Shown here in pieces: positions 7,784 to 16,446 of a stretch of 64,000 nucleotides of DNA. The position numbers and the translations under genes are program-made. The first letter of the stretch is position 1; every line of letters begins with the position of its first letter. This DNA is from Vibrio alfacsensis (GTDB taxonomy: Bacteria; Pseudomonadota; Gammaproteobacteria; Enterobacterales; Vibrionaceae), in the NCBI RefSeq assembly GCF_003544875.1, contig NZ_CP032094.1, forward strand, positions 1,240,001-1,304,000, read 5' to 3'. The notes beneath the pieces are model-generated. The model saw nothing but the letters and a program-made list of their open reading frames with translations. It was not told where the DNA came from and made no database searches.

Positions 7784-8671
7784 ATGGATAAATTTGCGTG
7801 TTTGAAAGTCTTTTGTCGCGTGTCTCAACTCGGCTCATTTACAGCAGCAGCGAATGAACTTAATACAACCCAAAGTGCCATTAGCAAGAAGATCGCTTGG
7901 CTTGAGAAAGAGGTCGGGATTACCCTTTTTCATCGGCATGCACGTGCTATCAGCCTAACGCCAAACGGCAAGCAATACCTCGCTATTGCACAAGAACTCA
8001 CCGAACGAATCGATTCCTTTGAATCTCAACTCAGACAGGAACAAGCATCCGTCTCTGGTGAATTAAAGCTCTCGGTTCCAAGTGCGTTCAGTGTGCGTCT
8101 ACTGTCTGAACCTTTAAGCAACTTTCTTGGTCAGCACCCTGATGTGTCGGTGGATGTTTCCGTATCCGATAAGTTCGTCGATTTAGTTGAGGGAAATGTC
8201 GACATTGCAATTCGCGCCGCCTCTTTAAAAGACTCGGGGTTAAAGGCACGCTGGTTAATGGATAATGAATTGGTGTATTTTGCATCACCAGACTATCTCG
8301 AGCGTCATGACCCAATATTATCAGCAAGAGATTTAACTGAGCATTCTTGCCTAACCTACTCACTATCAACGCCATCAAATCTATGGCGTTTTCACAATGG
8401 TACCGACTCAATAAAAGTCAAAGTAAAAGAGCAGGTAAAGAGTGACAGTCCTGAAATGTTAGTTCAAATGGCCAAGTTAGGACAAGGGATTGCGGCGATG
8501 CCAAAATGGATGGTGGAGAAAGAAATCAAAGACGGCAAGTTAACGCAAATTCTAGAGCACTATCAAACCATTAAGTTACCTATGTATCTCGTGTATAAAG
8601 ATAGTGAGCACCAACCACAGCGCATTCGTGCTTTTATCGATTTCTTAGTTCAATACTTTGCTCAAAAATAA
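7784..8671 (+). CDS. LysR-family transcriptional regulator
   Basis: A LysR regulator of 295 residues. The N-terminal winged helix (1-60, FCRVSQLGSFTAAANELNTTQSAISKKIAWLEKEVG) is followed by a two-lobed periplasmic-binding-like effector domain (about 90-290). The CrgA/DmlR-like branch is suggested by ELKLSVPSAFSVRLL and LVYFASPDYLERH. It is transcribed away from the doxX-like gene, so the 100-base gap between them probably carries its binding site. No effector can be named. Confidence 0.92.
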   Translation: MDKFACLKVFCRVSQLGSFTAAANELNTTQSAISKKIAWLEKEVGITLFHRHARAISLTPNGKQYLAIAQELTERIDSFESQLRQEQASVSGELKLSVPSAFSVRLLSEPLSNFLGQHPDVSVDVSVSDKFVDLVEGNVDIAIRAASLKDSGLKARWLMDNELVYFASPDYLERHDPILSARDLTEHSCLTYSLSTPSNLWRFHNGTDSIKVKVKEQVKSDSPEMLVQMAKLGQGIAAMPKWMVEKEIKDGKLTQILEHYQTIKLPMYLVYKDSEHQPQRIRAFIDFLVQYFAQK

Positions 8672-8674
8672 AAA

Positions 8675-8697
8675 TGCTCCATCGTGTTGATGGAGCA
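8675..8697 (-). terminator. terminator for the minus-strand PTS gene
   Basis: TGCTCCATC (8675-8683) pairs with GATGGAGCA (8689-8697). On the minus strand the hairpin is followed by a T-rich tail (CATTTTTATTTTT), so it serves the EIIABC gene ending at 8740. It also stands 3 bases after the LysR stop. Confidence 0.75.
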
Positions 8698-8739
8698 ATC
8701 TCATCTCATGTTCAATAGTTAGACAAACACGCTTAGCGC

Positions 8740-10611
8740 TTAAGAGGTTCTCCTCGCTTGTAACAGTGCCGTGGCATTAAGCATTGCGTCCTTAGTACTG
8801 ACGTCGATCACTTTCATATTGCGAAAACGCTCTGGTTTTTTTATCGCTACGTCATGGGCAAAGATAACAAATTTTGCTCTCGCGATATCTTTCTCAGTAA
8901 TTCGATTGATAATGCCGTTTGCACCTTGCGTTTCGACTTTGATCTTAATGCCCAACGCACATGCCGCCTTTTCAAGAGACTTAGCAGCCAAGAAAGTATG
9001 CGCCACACCTGATGGACAAGATGTTACGGCAAGAATATCCGCTTCTCCCTCTCCCGTTACCGACGTCGAGGTTTTGTGAACTCCTAGCATGTTGCCATCT
9101 TCTGTCACGGTTTTCTTCAATGCGATCACAATCAGTGCGGTCGTCAGCGAACCAGCCATCGTGCCGATGATATAACCGAGCTTTCCATCAACGACGGGAA
9201 GCACAATCCAACCACCCCAAGGCGCATGGTTAATCACGTGGAACATAAAACCAATGACGTTACCAACAATGCCACCCGCAACAATCGCAGGCAGCACTCG
9301 AGCAGGGTCACCAGCTGCAAATGGAATCGCACCCTCGCTGATGCCTATCATTCCCATAATGCCCGCCGCTTTACCCGCTTCACGTTCATCTCGTTTAAAT
9401 TTCTTCGGCGATAAGAATGTCGCTAACGCCATACCAAGGGGTGGCGTGCAGATTGCGATGCCGACGCCCCCCATAAGCCAAGGCTGCGTATTGACTTGTG
9501 TTTGAGCAAATAAGGTCGCCACTTTGTTGATTGGCCCACCCATATCAAATGCCGTCATCGCACCAAGTACAGTACCTAGCATGATTTTTCCTGAGCCTGC
9601 CATGCCAGTGAGGACTTCGTTCATCGTTGTCATGGCATTCGCGATTGGCGCACCTATCACCCACATCACAGCGCCACAGGTTAAGAACGTACCTACCAAT
9701 GGGTAAATGAAGATAGAACCGAGGGAGCTCATGCTGTCTGGTAATTGTATCTTCTTCAGCAACCAGACGACGTAGCCGGCGAAAAAACCGACAACTATCG
9801 CCCCTAAAAAGCCCGTATTATAATGACTGACCGCAATCCAGGTTCCGATCATGCCTGGTGCGAGACCGGGTTTATCTGCTATGGAATAGGCAATATACCC
9901 ACCAAGGACGAGCGTAAATAGCGTTAAGCCTGCAATCCCCATTTGTGCAATATCGGCCAAAATACCGTTTTCTGGAACCGCGCCTTGTCCGGTGATCATG
10001 ACCGACAACGATAACAAAACGCCACCAGCCACGATAAACGGGATCATGTGTGATGTGCCATACAGCAGATGCTCTTTCATGCGGCCCAGACTTTGCGCCC
10101 AAGGACTTAGCGGCTCGGGTTCAAACGCTAAAGAATGGATGTCTGATTCAGGAGTATTCGTCTGAATGTCGGTAAGTAAGGTGCGAGCTTGCTCGACCGT
10201 TTCAGCTTGTTTTAACTGACAAACAAAACCGTCTTCAATGATTTTGGTGGAGATTTGTGCCAACACCTCGATGTGGTGATGATCATGACCATCAGGCGAG
10301 GCCAGCATAAAGAAAACATGGGATAACTCACCATCGTCAGCACCATAGTCAATGCCATCACGACTGATCCCAACCGCTACAGCAGGTTTCGCGACGGCAT
10401 CACTCTTGGCATGAGGAATGGCAATACCCTCATCAAAGCCGGTATTGCCAATCTCTTCTCGCTTCCAAATATCCGCCAAGAACTGACTTTTGCTAGTGAG
10501 CTTGCCCGCCGCGTCCAACATGTCGACGAGCTCTTTGAGCGCTTCATCTTTCGTTTGAGCTTTCAAGTTTAAGCAAATCGTTTCCGGCTCAATAAGGTTT
10601 GTAATGTCCAT
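8740..10611 (-). CDS. PTS fructose/mannose-family enzyme II, domain order A-C-B
   Basis: A 623-residue phosphotransferase permease. It starts with a type-2 EIIA domain (His67 in GIAIPHAKS), continues with a fructose-family EIIC membrane domain (about 160-505, with WIAVSHYNTGFLGAI and ISEGAIPFAAGDPARVLP) and ends with an EIIB domain whose phosphocysteine is Cys532 in CPSGVAHT. It phosphorylates a hexose during uptake. ATG 10611 is chosen over 10644 because AAGG precedes it and the EIIA fold begins there. It is divergent from the stand-alone EIIB and HPr/EIIA genes. The gene set matches the V. cholerae mannose PTS region (VC1820-VC1827 type). The A-C-B order differs from the A-B-C order of the paralogue at 13.1 kb. 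Confidence 0.9.
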   Translation of the reverse strand: MDITNLIEPETICLNLKAQTKDEALKELVDMLDAAGKLTSKSQFLADIWKREEIGNTGFDEGIAIPHAKSDAVAKPAVAVGISRDGIDYGADDGELSHVFFMLASPDGHDHHHIEVLAQISTKIIEDGFVCQLKQAETVEQARTLLTDIQTNTPESDIHSLAFEPEPLSPWAQSLGRMKEHLLYGTSHMIPFIVAGGVLLSLSVMITGQGAVPENGILADIAQMGIAGLTLFTLVLGGYIAYSIADKPGLAPGMIGTWIAVSHYNTGFLGAIVVGFFAGYVVWLLKKIQLPDSMSSLGSIFIYPLVGTFLTCGAVMWVIGAPIANAMTTMNEVLTGMAGSGKIMLGTVLGAMTAFDMGGPINKVATLFAQTQVNTQPWLMGGVGIAICTPPLGMALATFLSPKKFKRDEREAGKAAGIMGMIGISEGAIPFAAGDPARVLPAIVAGGIVGNVIGFMFHVINHAPWGGWIVLPVVDGKLGYIIGTMAGSLTTALIVIALKKTVTEDGNMLGVHKTSTSVTGEGEADILAVTSCPSGVAHTFLAAKSLEKAACALGIKIKVETQGANGIINRITEKDIARAKFVIFAHDVAIKKPERFRNMKVIDVSTKDAMLNATALLQARRTS

Positions 10612-10811
10612 TGTTTGTACCTTGCAATGTTCACGCTCGAACATAGATTAACCACCTAGCACTCCCTGAGATACAGGACAAAAAGTGCATTAACTGGATT
10701 AATGTAACATGAAATTTAAACTGTGATAGAGCTCTTGCGTTTACCCGCTTTAAATCCATTCTTTCGTGGACCTCTGTGCTAATATCCTCAAAAAAATAAT
10801 ACGGATAGAAC

Positions 10812-11111
10812 ATGAAAATCGTAGCGGTGACAGCGTGCCCTACCGGCATCGCTCATACTTATATGGCAGCAGATGCATTGATGAAAGCGGCGCCCAAGCA
10901 TAACCTACAAATTAAGGTCGAAACACAAGGCGCAATGGGGATCGAGAACCAACTCACGCCTCATGACATTGCTCAAGCCGATCGCGTACTTATCGTATCT
11001 GATATTGAAATTGAACAGCCAGGCCGCTTTGAGGGCACAAACAAAATTCAAATCCCTATCGAAGATGTGTTGCTCAACGTCGATAAAGTGTTCCTTGTAC
11101 ACTGTCGATAA
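10812..11111 (+). CDS. PTS fructose-like EIIB component
   Basis: A stand-alone EIIB of 99 residues with the phosphocysteine Cys9 in AVTACPTGIAHTYMAADAL and the conserved VETQGAMG segment. It accepts phosphate from EIIA and passes it to sugar bound by an EIIC. No separate EIIC lies next to it, so it must serve one of the neighbouring EIIABC proteins or act in regulation. It is followed after 9 bases by the HPr-like/EIIA gene, the likely phosphodonor. It is divergent from the A-C-B permease across a 200-base gap. Confidence 0.9.
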   Translation: MKIVAVTACPTGIAHTYMAADALMKAAPKHNLQIKVETQGAMGIENQLTPHDIAQADRVLIVSDIEIEQPGRFEGTNKIQIPIEDVLLNVDKVFLVHCR

Positions 11112-11120
11112 TCCACGCTA

Positions 11121-11897
11121 ATGAACGAATATCAAATTACTTTCTTTGTTGATGATACAAACGCCAGTGCCCATGTAGCACAACCGCTTTATCGCGTGGC
11201 AAAAAAATTCAAAAGCACCTTACGTATCATTAATATCACGCAAAATCGCACCGCAGAACTGACTCGCTCTCTCGCGGTGCTTCAAGTTGGTTTACAACAA
11301 GGCGATCTTTGCCAAATCACCGCGATTGGCATCGATGCGGAACTGGCTTGCTTTGTCATTAAAGACATCGTCGCGGAGCACTTTACCGTTGTGGGCTCTC
11401 AGATTAATTATGAGTTTTCCAGTCAACTTGCTACCCGCCTACCACAAATTTGTCCACCCAGTGAGATCCAGTGGCACTATGCCAAAGCACATACAGAATT
11501 AACCAAATTTGAGTGCTTAAAAGGGCTTGCTCAACTGATCCATCCCATTCACCCAGATGAATTGATTCTCGCTTTTGTGAAACGAGAAGAGCGGTCGTCG
11601 ACTTGTGTCACACCAGGCATTGCGCTTCCCCATGTCATGTTCGGGGGTGTGGAGCATATTTCTGTCGCCGTAATTGCGAACGAAAAACCCATGGATTGGG
11701 CTTCAAAAATGGGTAACGTTCATCTTGCTATAGCACTGGTAATACCGGCAAAGCCCACTCGAGAGCAAATCATCACCGCAACGAACTTAACCCGCAACTT
11801 GCTGACGGACCAAATGGCAACTCGGCTGCTATCAACCAAAAGCAGCGTCGACTTACAGGCTCTCCTTATGTACGCCATGTCGAGACTGCTCGCTTAA
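11121..11897 (+). CDS. HPr-like domain fused to PTS fructose EIIA
   Basis: A 258-residue two-domain protein. Residues 1-88 follow HPr: His18 aligns with the HPr active His15, Ser50 with the regulatory Ser46, and the GLQQGDLCQITAIG stretch matches the HPr GLTQGT region. The HPr sequence HTRPA reads HVAQP here, so the arginine that supports phosphotransfer is lost. Residues about 125-258 are a fructose-type EIIA with active His171 in GIALPHVMF. FruB proteins carry EIIA first and an HPr-like domain last, so this order is reversed. It is the second gene after the EIIB. Inference: a dedicated phosphodonor or sensor for the cluster. The HPr part may be a docking domain instead of an active one. Confidence 0.82.
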   Translation: MNEYQITFFVDDTNASAHVAQPLYRVAKKFKSTLRIINITQNRTAELTRSLAVLQVGLQQGDLCQITAIGIDAELACFVIKDIVAEHFTVVGSQINYEFSSQLATRLPQICPPSEIQWHYAKAHTELTKFECLKGLAQLIHPIHPDELILAFVKREERSSTCVTPGIALPHVMFGGVEHISVAVIANEKPMDWASKMGNVHLAIALVIPAKPTREQIITATNLTRNLLTDQMATRLLSTKSSVDLQALLMYAMSRLLA

Positions 11898-11916
11898 TCT
11901 TTACCGTTTTTCCGTT

Positions 11917-12732
11917 TTAAATTGAACCTCTATACTCTGTTGGCGTTCGGCCTGTACGGTTCTTAAATACGCGACAGAAGTAATTCACATCCTTAAATCC
12001 ACAACGTAACGAAACGTCATTCAACTTGAAGTTATACTTTTTGAGCATGAACTTCGCACGGTCTACTCGCACCCACGTAATGTAATCTGCTAGCGTCATA
12101 TGCCCTTGTTGGCGGAACAAGCGAGACAAATGATTGGCAGAAATACTAAATCGGGACGCAATGCTGTCACGAGTAATTGGACGATGAAAGTTCTCTTGAA
12201 TGTAAATGCAGATACCTTGATAAAGGTCTTGCACACGGCTATTAGATTGCTGCTCAATCGGCGCATCCAGCATCGACTTCGCGTATTGCAATAAGGCTTG
12301 CAGCAACAACTCATCCATTGGCTTTTTATTGCATTCACGCGCTAATGAACTCAACGCTTCCAAAATGTTGTCGATAGCAAATCCAGAACGCGTTTGGATA
12401 CTGTGCTTTTGAATGTCGTAAAAGCTCGCTTCACCTTTGCGTTTACTGACAAAACTTAACCCCAGCTGACGACGACCAAACAGAATGCTCAATACTGAGC
12501 AGTCCGAGTCCCAGTCCGGCTTATTCCAACAGTTAGGTGGTATAAATATCGCATCTCCTGCTTTTGCGACAATATGCGTCACTTTACGGTCATGACTTTC
12601 CATTTCATTAATATATTCACCAGATAGCACCAATTCCAATCTAGGAAAATTAACCTGATAGCTAAATTCAGGTGGCGTATGAAAATCACCAGCAAACCAA
12701 ATATTATGAAAGGGTTCTCGCTCACTTAACAC
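11917..12732 (-). CDS. AraC-family regulator of the PTS cluster
   Basis: A 271-residue AraC protein with an N-terminal cupin-like sugar-sensing half (about 1-130) and a C-terminal pair of helix-turn-helices (about 170-268; SISANHLSRLFRQQG and LRCGFKDVNYFCRVFKNRTGRTPTEYR). It sits convergent to the HPr/EIIA gene and divergent from the A-B-C permease plus manA, exactly as the AraC gene of the V. cholerae mannose PTS region. It probably activates the permease-manA unit. The start is uncertain: GTG 12732 is the only usual start codon in frame and lacks a Shine-Dalgarno. Confidence 0.88.
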   Translation of the reverse strand: MLSEREPFHNIWFAGDFHTPPEFSYQVNFPRLELVLSGEYINEMESHDRKVTHIVAKAGDAIFIPPNCWNKPDWDSDCSVLSILFGRRQLGLSFVSKRKGEASFYDIQKHSIQTRSGFAIDNILEALSSLARECNKKPMDELLLQALLQYAKSMLDAPIEQQSNSRVQDLYQGICIYIQENFHRPITRDSIASRFSISANHLSRLFRQQGHMTLADYITWVRVDRAKFMLKKYNFKLNDVSLRCGFKDVNYFCRVFKNRTGRTPTEYRGSI

Positions 12733-13137
12733 TGATGAAATTAAATCATGAAAACCATTATACGAACTCTTAATTACGCAACCATGATGCTATGGCTATA
12801 GATATACACTGAACTGGATTTTTGTGCTATTGAGCGAAATCACAGTTCAAATTTAATGTTACAAAATCTAGTTAACGAATCATTTTTCCAGTTACAAACA
12901 CGATTAGCACAAGTATAAAGCCCTATATAACATAGCCAAAAGGCACAAACGAACAAATTACAACCATCCATCAGATTGCTACAGATATTCAGTCAATTTT
13001 GTCCAGTTGACGATCTAAATCACACTCTAGCTAGACAGTTACAATCCTCCAGTGAATGCATTTTTATTCACTACAGTCTATTCACGTCTAATTTCACAAT
13101 ACCTCTGAAATAAAAATTATATTTATAGGGTTCTACA
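12733..13137. promoter_or_regulatory. divergent control region between araC-type gene and PTS-manA operon
   Basis: 405 A/T-rich bases with no gene. It must hold the promoters of the AraC regulator and of the permease operon. Several TCACA-type half-sites (around 12838 and 13018) hint at CRP, but none forms a full TGTGA-N6-TCACA dyad. No repeated AraC half-site could be picked out by eye. Confidence 0.45.
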
Positions 13138-15045
13138 ATGATCACCAAACTAATAAACGAAAATTTAATTAAGCTTGATCTTCAAGCAACATCAAAAGAA
13201 GACGTATTTAAAGAAATGGTAGCGGTTCTTCACGCTCAAGGTCGTATTTCTGATCAAGAGCAATTCCTTGCGGATATTAAAGCACGCGAAGAACTAGGAA
13301 ATACTGGCTTTGAAGAGGGTGTGGCGATCCCACACGCTAAGAGTTCTGCTGTCATTGAACCTGCGGTTGTGATTGGTGTAAGCAAATCAGGCATCGAATA
13401 TGGCGCAGAAGATGGTCTGCCATCAAAACTTTTCTTCATGATCGCGTCCCCTGATGGCGGCGATAACCACCACATTGAAGTGCTCGCAGAATTGTCTTCA
13501 AAGCTGATCGAAGACGGCTTTATTGACGCATTCCTAAACACCACAAACAACAAAGATGCGCTGGCACTTCTTCTTGCGAAAGACGAGCCTAAACCAGTGG
13601 CAGATGCACCAGCAAACCAAGGTTTCATCATTGGTGTTACGGGTTGTCCAGCTGGCGTTGCCCACACTTACCTCGCGGCAGAAGCCTTGGAGAAAGGCGC
13701 TGCGGCGATGGGCTACCAAATCAAAGTCGAAACCAACGGCTCCATTGGTGTAAAAAACAGCCCAACCGCAGAAGAAATCGAACGTGCAGACGCAATCATC
13801 GTCGCATGTGACAAACAAGTCGACATGAACCGCTTTGCGGGAAAACGTGTGGTAAAAACCAACGTCAAAGCCCCAATCCGCGATGCGCAAGGACTGATTA
13901 ATCAAGCGTTAACGGCACCAGAATTTCAAGGCGATGCGAACAGCAGTTCACAAGCTTCTGTGGCAGATAAAGCATCACAAGCACGCTCTGATCTCTATCG
14001 ATACCTAATGAATGGTGTATCCCACATGATCCCATTCGTCGTGACGGGTGGTTTATTGATCGCCCTCGCACTGGCGGTGGGTGGCCAACCAACAGAAGCA
14101 GGCATGGCGATTCCAGACGGCAGTATGTGGAACCAGATCCTCAACGTTGGTGTGGTTGCCTTTACGCTAATGATCCCAATTCTCGCGGGTTACATTGCTT
14201 ACGCGATTGCTGACCGCCCTGCTCTAGCTCCTGGCTTGATTGGTGGCTGGATCGCAAACAACGGCTCGTTCTACGGCGCAGAAGCTGGTACAGGCTTTAT
14301 CGGTGCCATTATCGCAGGTCTACTTGTGGGTTACTTCGTGAAGTGGATTACGTCGATTAACTACCACAAATTCATCCAACCTTTGGTGCCTATCATGATT
14401 GCACCAATCACTGGTTCGTTGTTTATCGCAGGTCTGTTCATCTTCGTTATTGGCGCGCCAATCGCCAGCCTAATGGACGGTCTAACAGCTCTTCTAACCA
14501 GCATGAGTACCGGTAACGTTGTACTTCTTGGCATCGTACTCGGCGGTATGGCTGGCTTCGATATGGGTGGCCCATTCAACAAAGTCGCGTTCCTATTCTC
14601 TGTGGGCATGATTGCAAGCGGTCAAACTCAATTCATGGGCGCGATGGCGTGTGCCATTCCAGTTGCGCCTTTAGGTATGGCTCTGGCAACGGCACTAGGT
14701 CGTAAGTTCGATTTGTTCGAGGCTTCAGAAACCGAAGCAGGTAAAGCAGCCGGTGCAATGGGTCTGGTTGGTATCTCTGAGGGCGCAATCCCGTTTGCGG
14801 CACAAGATCCAATGTCGGTTATCCCTGCCAACGTTCTTGGCTCAATGGTCGCTGCCGTCATGGCATTCTCATTCGGCATCACAAATAGCGTCGCACACGG
14901 TGGCCCTGTGGTCGCACTCCTTGGTGCAATGAATTTCCCAGTACTGGCACTACTTTGTATGGCAACGGGTGCAACGGTCACTGCCGTTACGTGCGTCACG
15001 CTGAAAAAAGTTCGCAAAGCAAAAATGGTCCAAGCGGCCGCTTAA
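13138..15045 (+). CDS. PTS fructose/mannose-family enzyme II, domain order A-B-C
   Basis: A 635-residue permease with EIIA (1-150, active His66 in GVAIPHAKSS), EIIB (about 161-265, phosphocysteine Cys170 in CPAGVAHTYLAAEAL) and EIIC (about 280-630). The layout is like E. coli MngA (mannosylglycerate) and the V. cholerae mannose permease of this cluster. Because manA follows 70 bases later, mannose is the likely substrate: uptake gives mannose-6-phosphate, which ManA turns into fructose-6-phosphate. The ribosome site is weak (AGGG). The AraC gene points away upstream and probably controls it. Confidence 0.92.
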   Translation: MITKLINENLIKLDLQATSKEDVFKEMVAVLHAQGRISDQEQFLADIKAREELGNTGFEEGVAIPHAKSSAVIEPAVVIGVSKSGIEYGAEDGLPSKLFFMIASPDGGDNHHIEVLAELSSKLIEDGFIDAFLNTTNNKDALALLLAKDEPKPVADAPANQGFIIGVTGCPAGVAHTYLAAEALEKGAAAMGYQIKVETNGSIGVKNSPTAEEIERADAIIVACDKQVDMNRFAGKRVVKTNVKAPIRDAQGLINQALTAPEFQGDANSSSQASVADKASQARSDLYRYLMNGVSHMIPFVVTGGLLIALALAVGGQPTEAGMAIPDGSMWNQILNVGVVAFTLMIPILAGYIAYAIADRPALAPGLIGGWIANNGSFYGAEAGTGFIGAIIAGLLVGYFVKWITSINYHKFIQPLVPIMIAPITGSLFIAGLFIFVIGAPIASLMDGLTALLTSMSTGNVVLLGIVLGGMAGFDMGGPFNKVAFLFSVGMIASGQTQFMGAMACAIPVAPLGMALATALGRKFDLFEASETEAGKAAGAMGLVGISEGAIPFAAQDPMSVIPANVLGSMVAAVMAFSFGITNSVAHGGPVVALLGAMNFPVLALLCMATGATVTAVTCVTLKKVRKAKMVQAAA

Positions 15046-15064
15046 TCCTCCTCTCAATAACTGC

Positions 15065-15094
15065 CATGACTTGGGCTATTCAGCCCAAGTCATG
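15065..15094 (+). terminator. perfect 13-bp hairpin between permease and manA
   Basis: CATGACTTGGGCT (15065-15077) pairs perfectly with AGCCCAAGTCATG (15082-15094), then ATTCTTTTATGG. The T tract is interrupted, so this may be a leaky terminator that lowers manA relative to the permease, or a 3' stabiliser. The manA ATG is 21 bases past it, with only a poor ribosome site. Confidence 0.6.
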
Positions 15095-15115
15095 ATTCTT
15101 TTATGGTGACCAAAG

Positions 15116-16348
15116 ATGTCTGCATTAACGATATTAGAAACTGAAACCCATCAACCGCATACTGCTCGCCCAATGTTCTACCTAATGAACAATGCCATTC
15201 AAAATTACGCATGGGGCAGCAAAACCTCGGTCAACCAACTGTTTGATATTGAAAACCCTACAGGCGAGCCACAAGCTGAAGTTTGGATGGGGGCGCACTG
15301 CAATGGTTGTTCAACCGTGATGATAAACGGAGAGGAAACCAAGCTCTCTAGCTTAATCAACCAAGACATGAGTGCGATTCTCAGCGAACAAATAGCAACG
15401 CGTTTTGGAGAGCTTCCATACCTATTTAAAATACTGGCCGCAGAAAACGCGCTGTCTATTCAAGTTCACCCTAACAAACAGCAAGCGGAAGAAGGTTTTG
15501 CACGAGAGGAGCAAAGCAGCATCCCTCTAACCGCAGCCAATCGTAACTACAAAGATCCAAACCACAAACCTGAGTTGGTCTACGCACTGACACAATACAA
15601 AGCAATGAATGGCTTTCGCCCAATTTCTGAGATCATCAGTTTCTTCTCTGAAATGGCAATTCCGGAACTGCAAGGTTTGGTTGACGATCTTATTGCCGAT
15701 CAAACGCCTACAGGTTTAGCTCACTTCTTCTCTGGATTACTCTCTCTTGAGGGGGAACAAAAAGAAATGGCCCTGACGGTACTTCTCGCGCAAGCGCGGA
15801 TCACTGACCTACCTTTGTTTAATCTGATCTTAGAGCTAGAAAAACAATACCCTGGTGACATCGGTTTATTTGGTCCCCTGCTACTGAATGTGATCACGTT
15901 GGAACCTGGACAGGCGATGTACTTAGATGCAGAAACACCTCACGCATACATTCACGGAACGGGGTTGGAGATCATGGCAAACTCCGACAACGTACTACGA
16001 GCAGGCTTAACACCAAAGTACATGGACGTGGAAGAACTGGTGGCATGTACATGCTTTAATGAAATGCCATTTGACCGTTTGTTGCTAGAACCAAACGTAA
16101 ACAACGGCATGTTAGAATACCCAATCCCTGTTGATGATTTTAAATTTGCGATTGTTCCGAAATCAGATAAACGCGACCTTGAGGTTCTCACTGCTGAGAT
16201 CTTGTTACCTTTAGACAGTACGTTAGTGCTCACTCACGAAAATGGCGAAACTTGTATCGTAGAAAAAGGCCAGTCAGTCTTTATTCCTGCATACAGCAAA
16301 CACTACACCTTAGACTGCCAAGGCCGAGTTGCTCGCGCTTACAGTTAG
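15116..16348 (+). CDS. manA: mannose-6-phosphate isomerase, class I
   Basis: A type I phosphomannose isomerase of 410 residues that interconverts mannose-6-phosphate and fructose-6-phosphate. The zinc ligands are visible: Gln and His in SIQVHPNK, the Glu in DPNHKPELVYALT, and the later His in AETPHAYIHGTGLEIMANSDN. The family usually starts at the equivalent of FYLMNNAIQNYAWGS, so the first 19 residues here are an extension; an internal ATG at 15173 is possible but has no ribosome site. It is the second gene of the PTS operon. A terminator follows. Confidence 0.93.
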   Translation: MSALTILETETHQPHTARPMFYLMNNAIQNYAWGSKTSVNQLFDIENPTGEPQAEVWMGAHCNGCSTVMINGEETKLSSLINQDMSAILSEQIATRFGELPYLFKILAAENALSIQVHPNKQQAEEGFAREEQSSIPLTAANRNYKDPNHKPELVYALTQYKAMNGFRPISEIISFFSEMAIPELQGLVDDLIADQTPTGLAHFFSGLLSLEGEQKEMALTVLLAQARITDLPLFNLILELEKQYPGDIGLFGPLLLNVITLEPGQAMYLDAETPHAYIHGTGLEIMANSDNVLRAGLTPKYMDVEELVACTCFNEMPFDRLLLEPNVNNGMLEYPIPVDDFKFAIVPKSDKRDLEVLTAEILLPLDSTLVLTHENGETCIVEKGQSVFIPAYSKHYTLDCQGRVARAYS

Positions 16349-16376
16349 TCGTTGATTATTAGTATTTTTTGATAGA

Positions 16377-16408
16377 ACAATGCCTCGCTACTACGAGGCA
16401 TTGTTTTT
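16377..16408. terminator. bidirectional terminator between manA and the melB remnant
   Basis: ACAATGCCTCG (16377-16387) pairs with CGAGGCATTGT (16394-16404), followed by T residues on the plus strand. Genes converge here. Confidence 0.8.
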
Positions 16409-16446
16409 AAGGCGATATAGAAAACTAAACCAATCTCTATTTAGTT

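Noticed and set aside
12820..13035. CRP-like half-sites between the AraC gene and the A-B-C permease
   Set aside because: No pair has the TGTGA-N6-TCACA spacing. CRP control is likely for a PTS but not supported here by a site.
13254..13905. minus-strand frames of 123-137 codons within the A-B-C permease gene
   Set aside because: They are shadows of the conserved EIIA/EIIB coding sequence, with no promoter or ribosome site.
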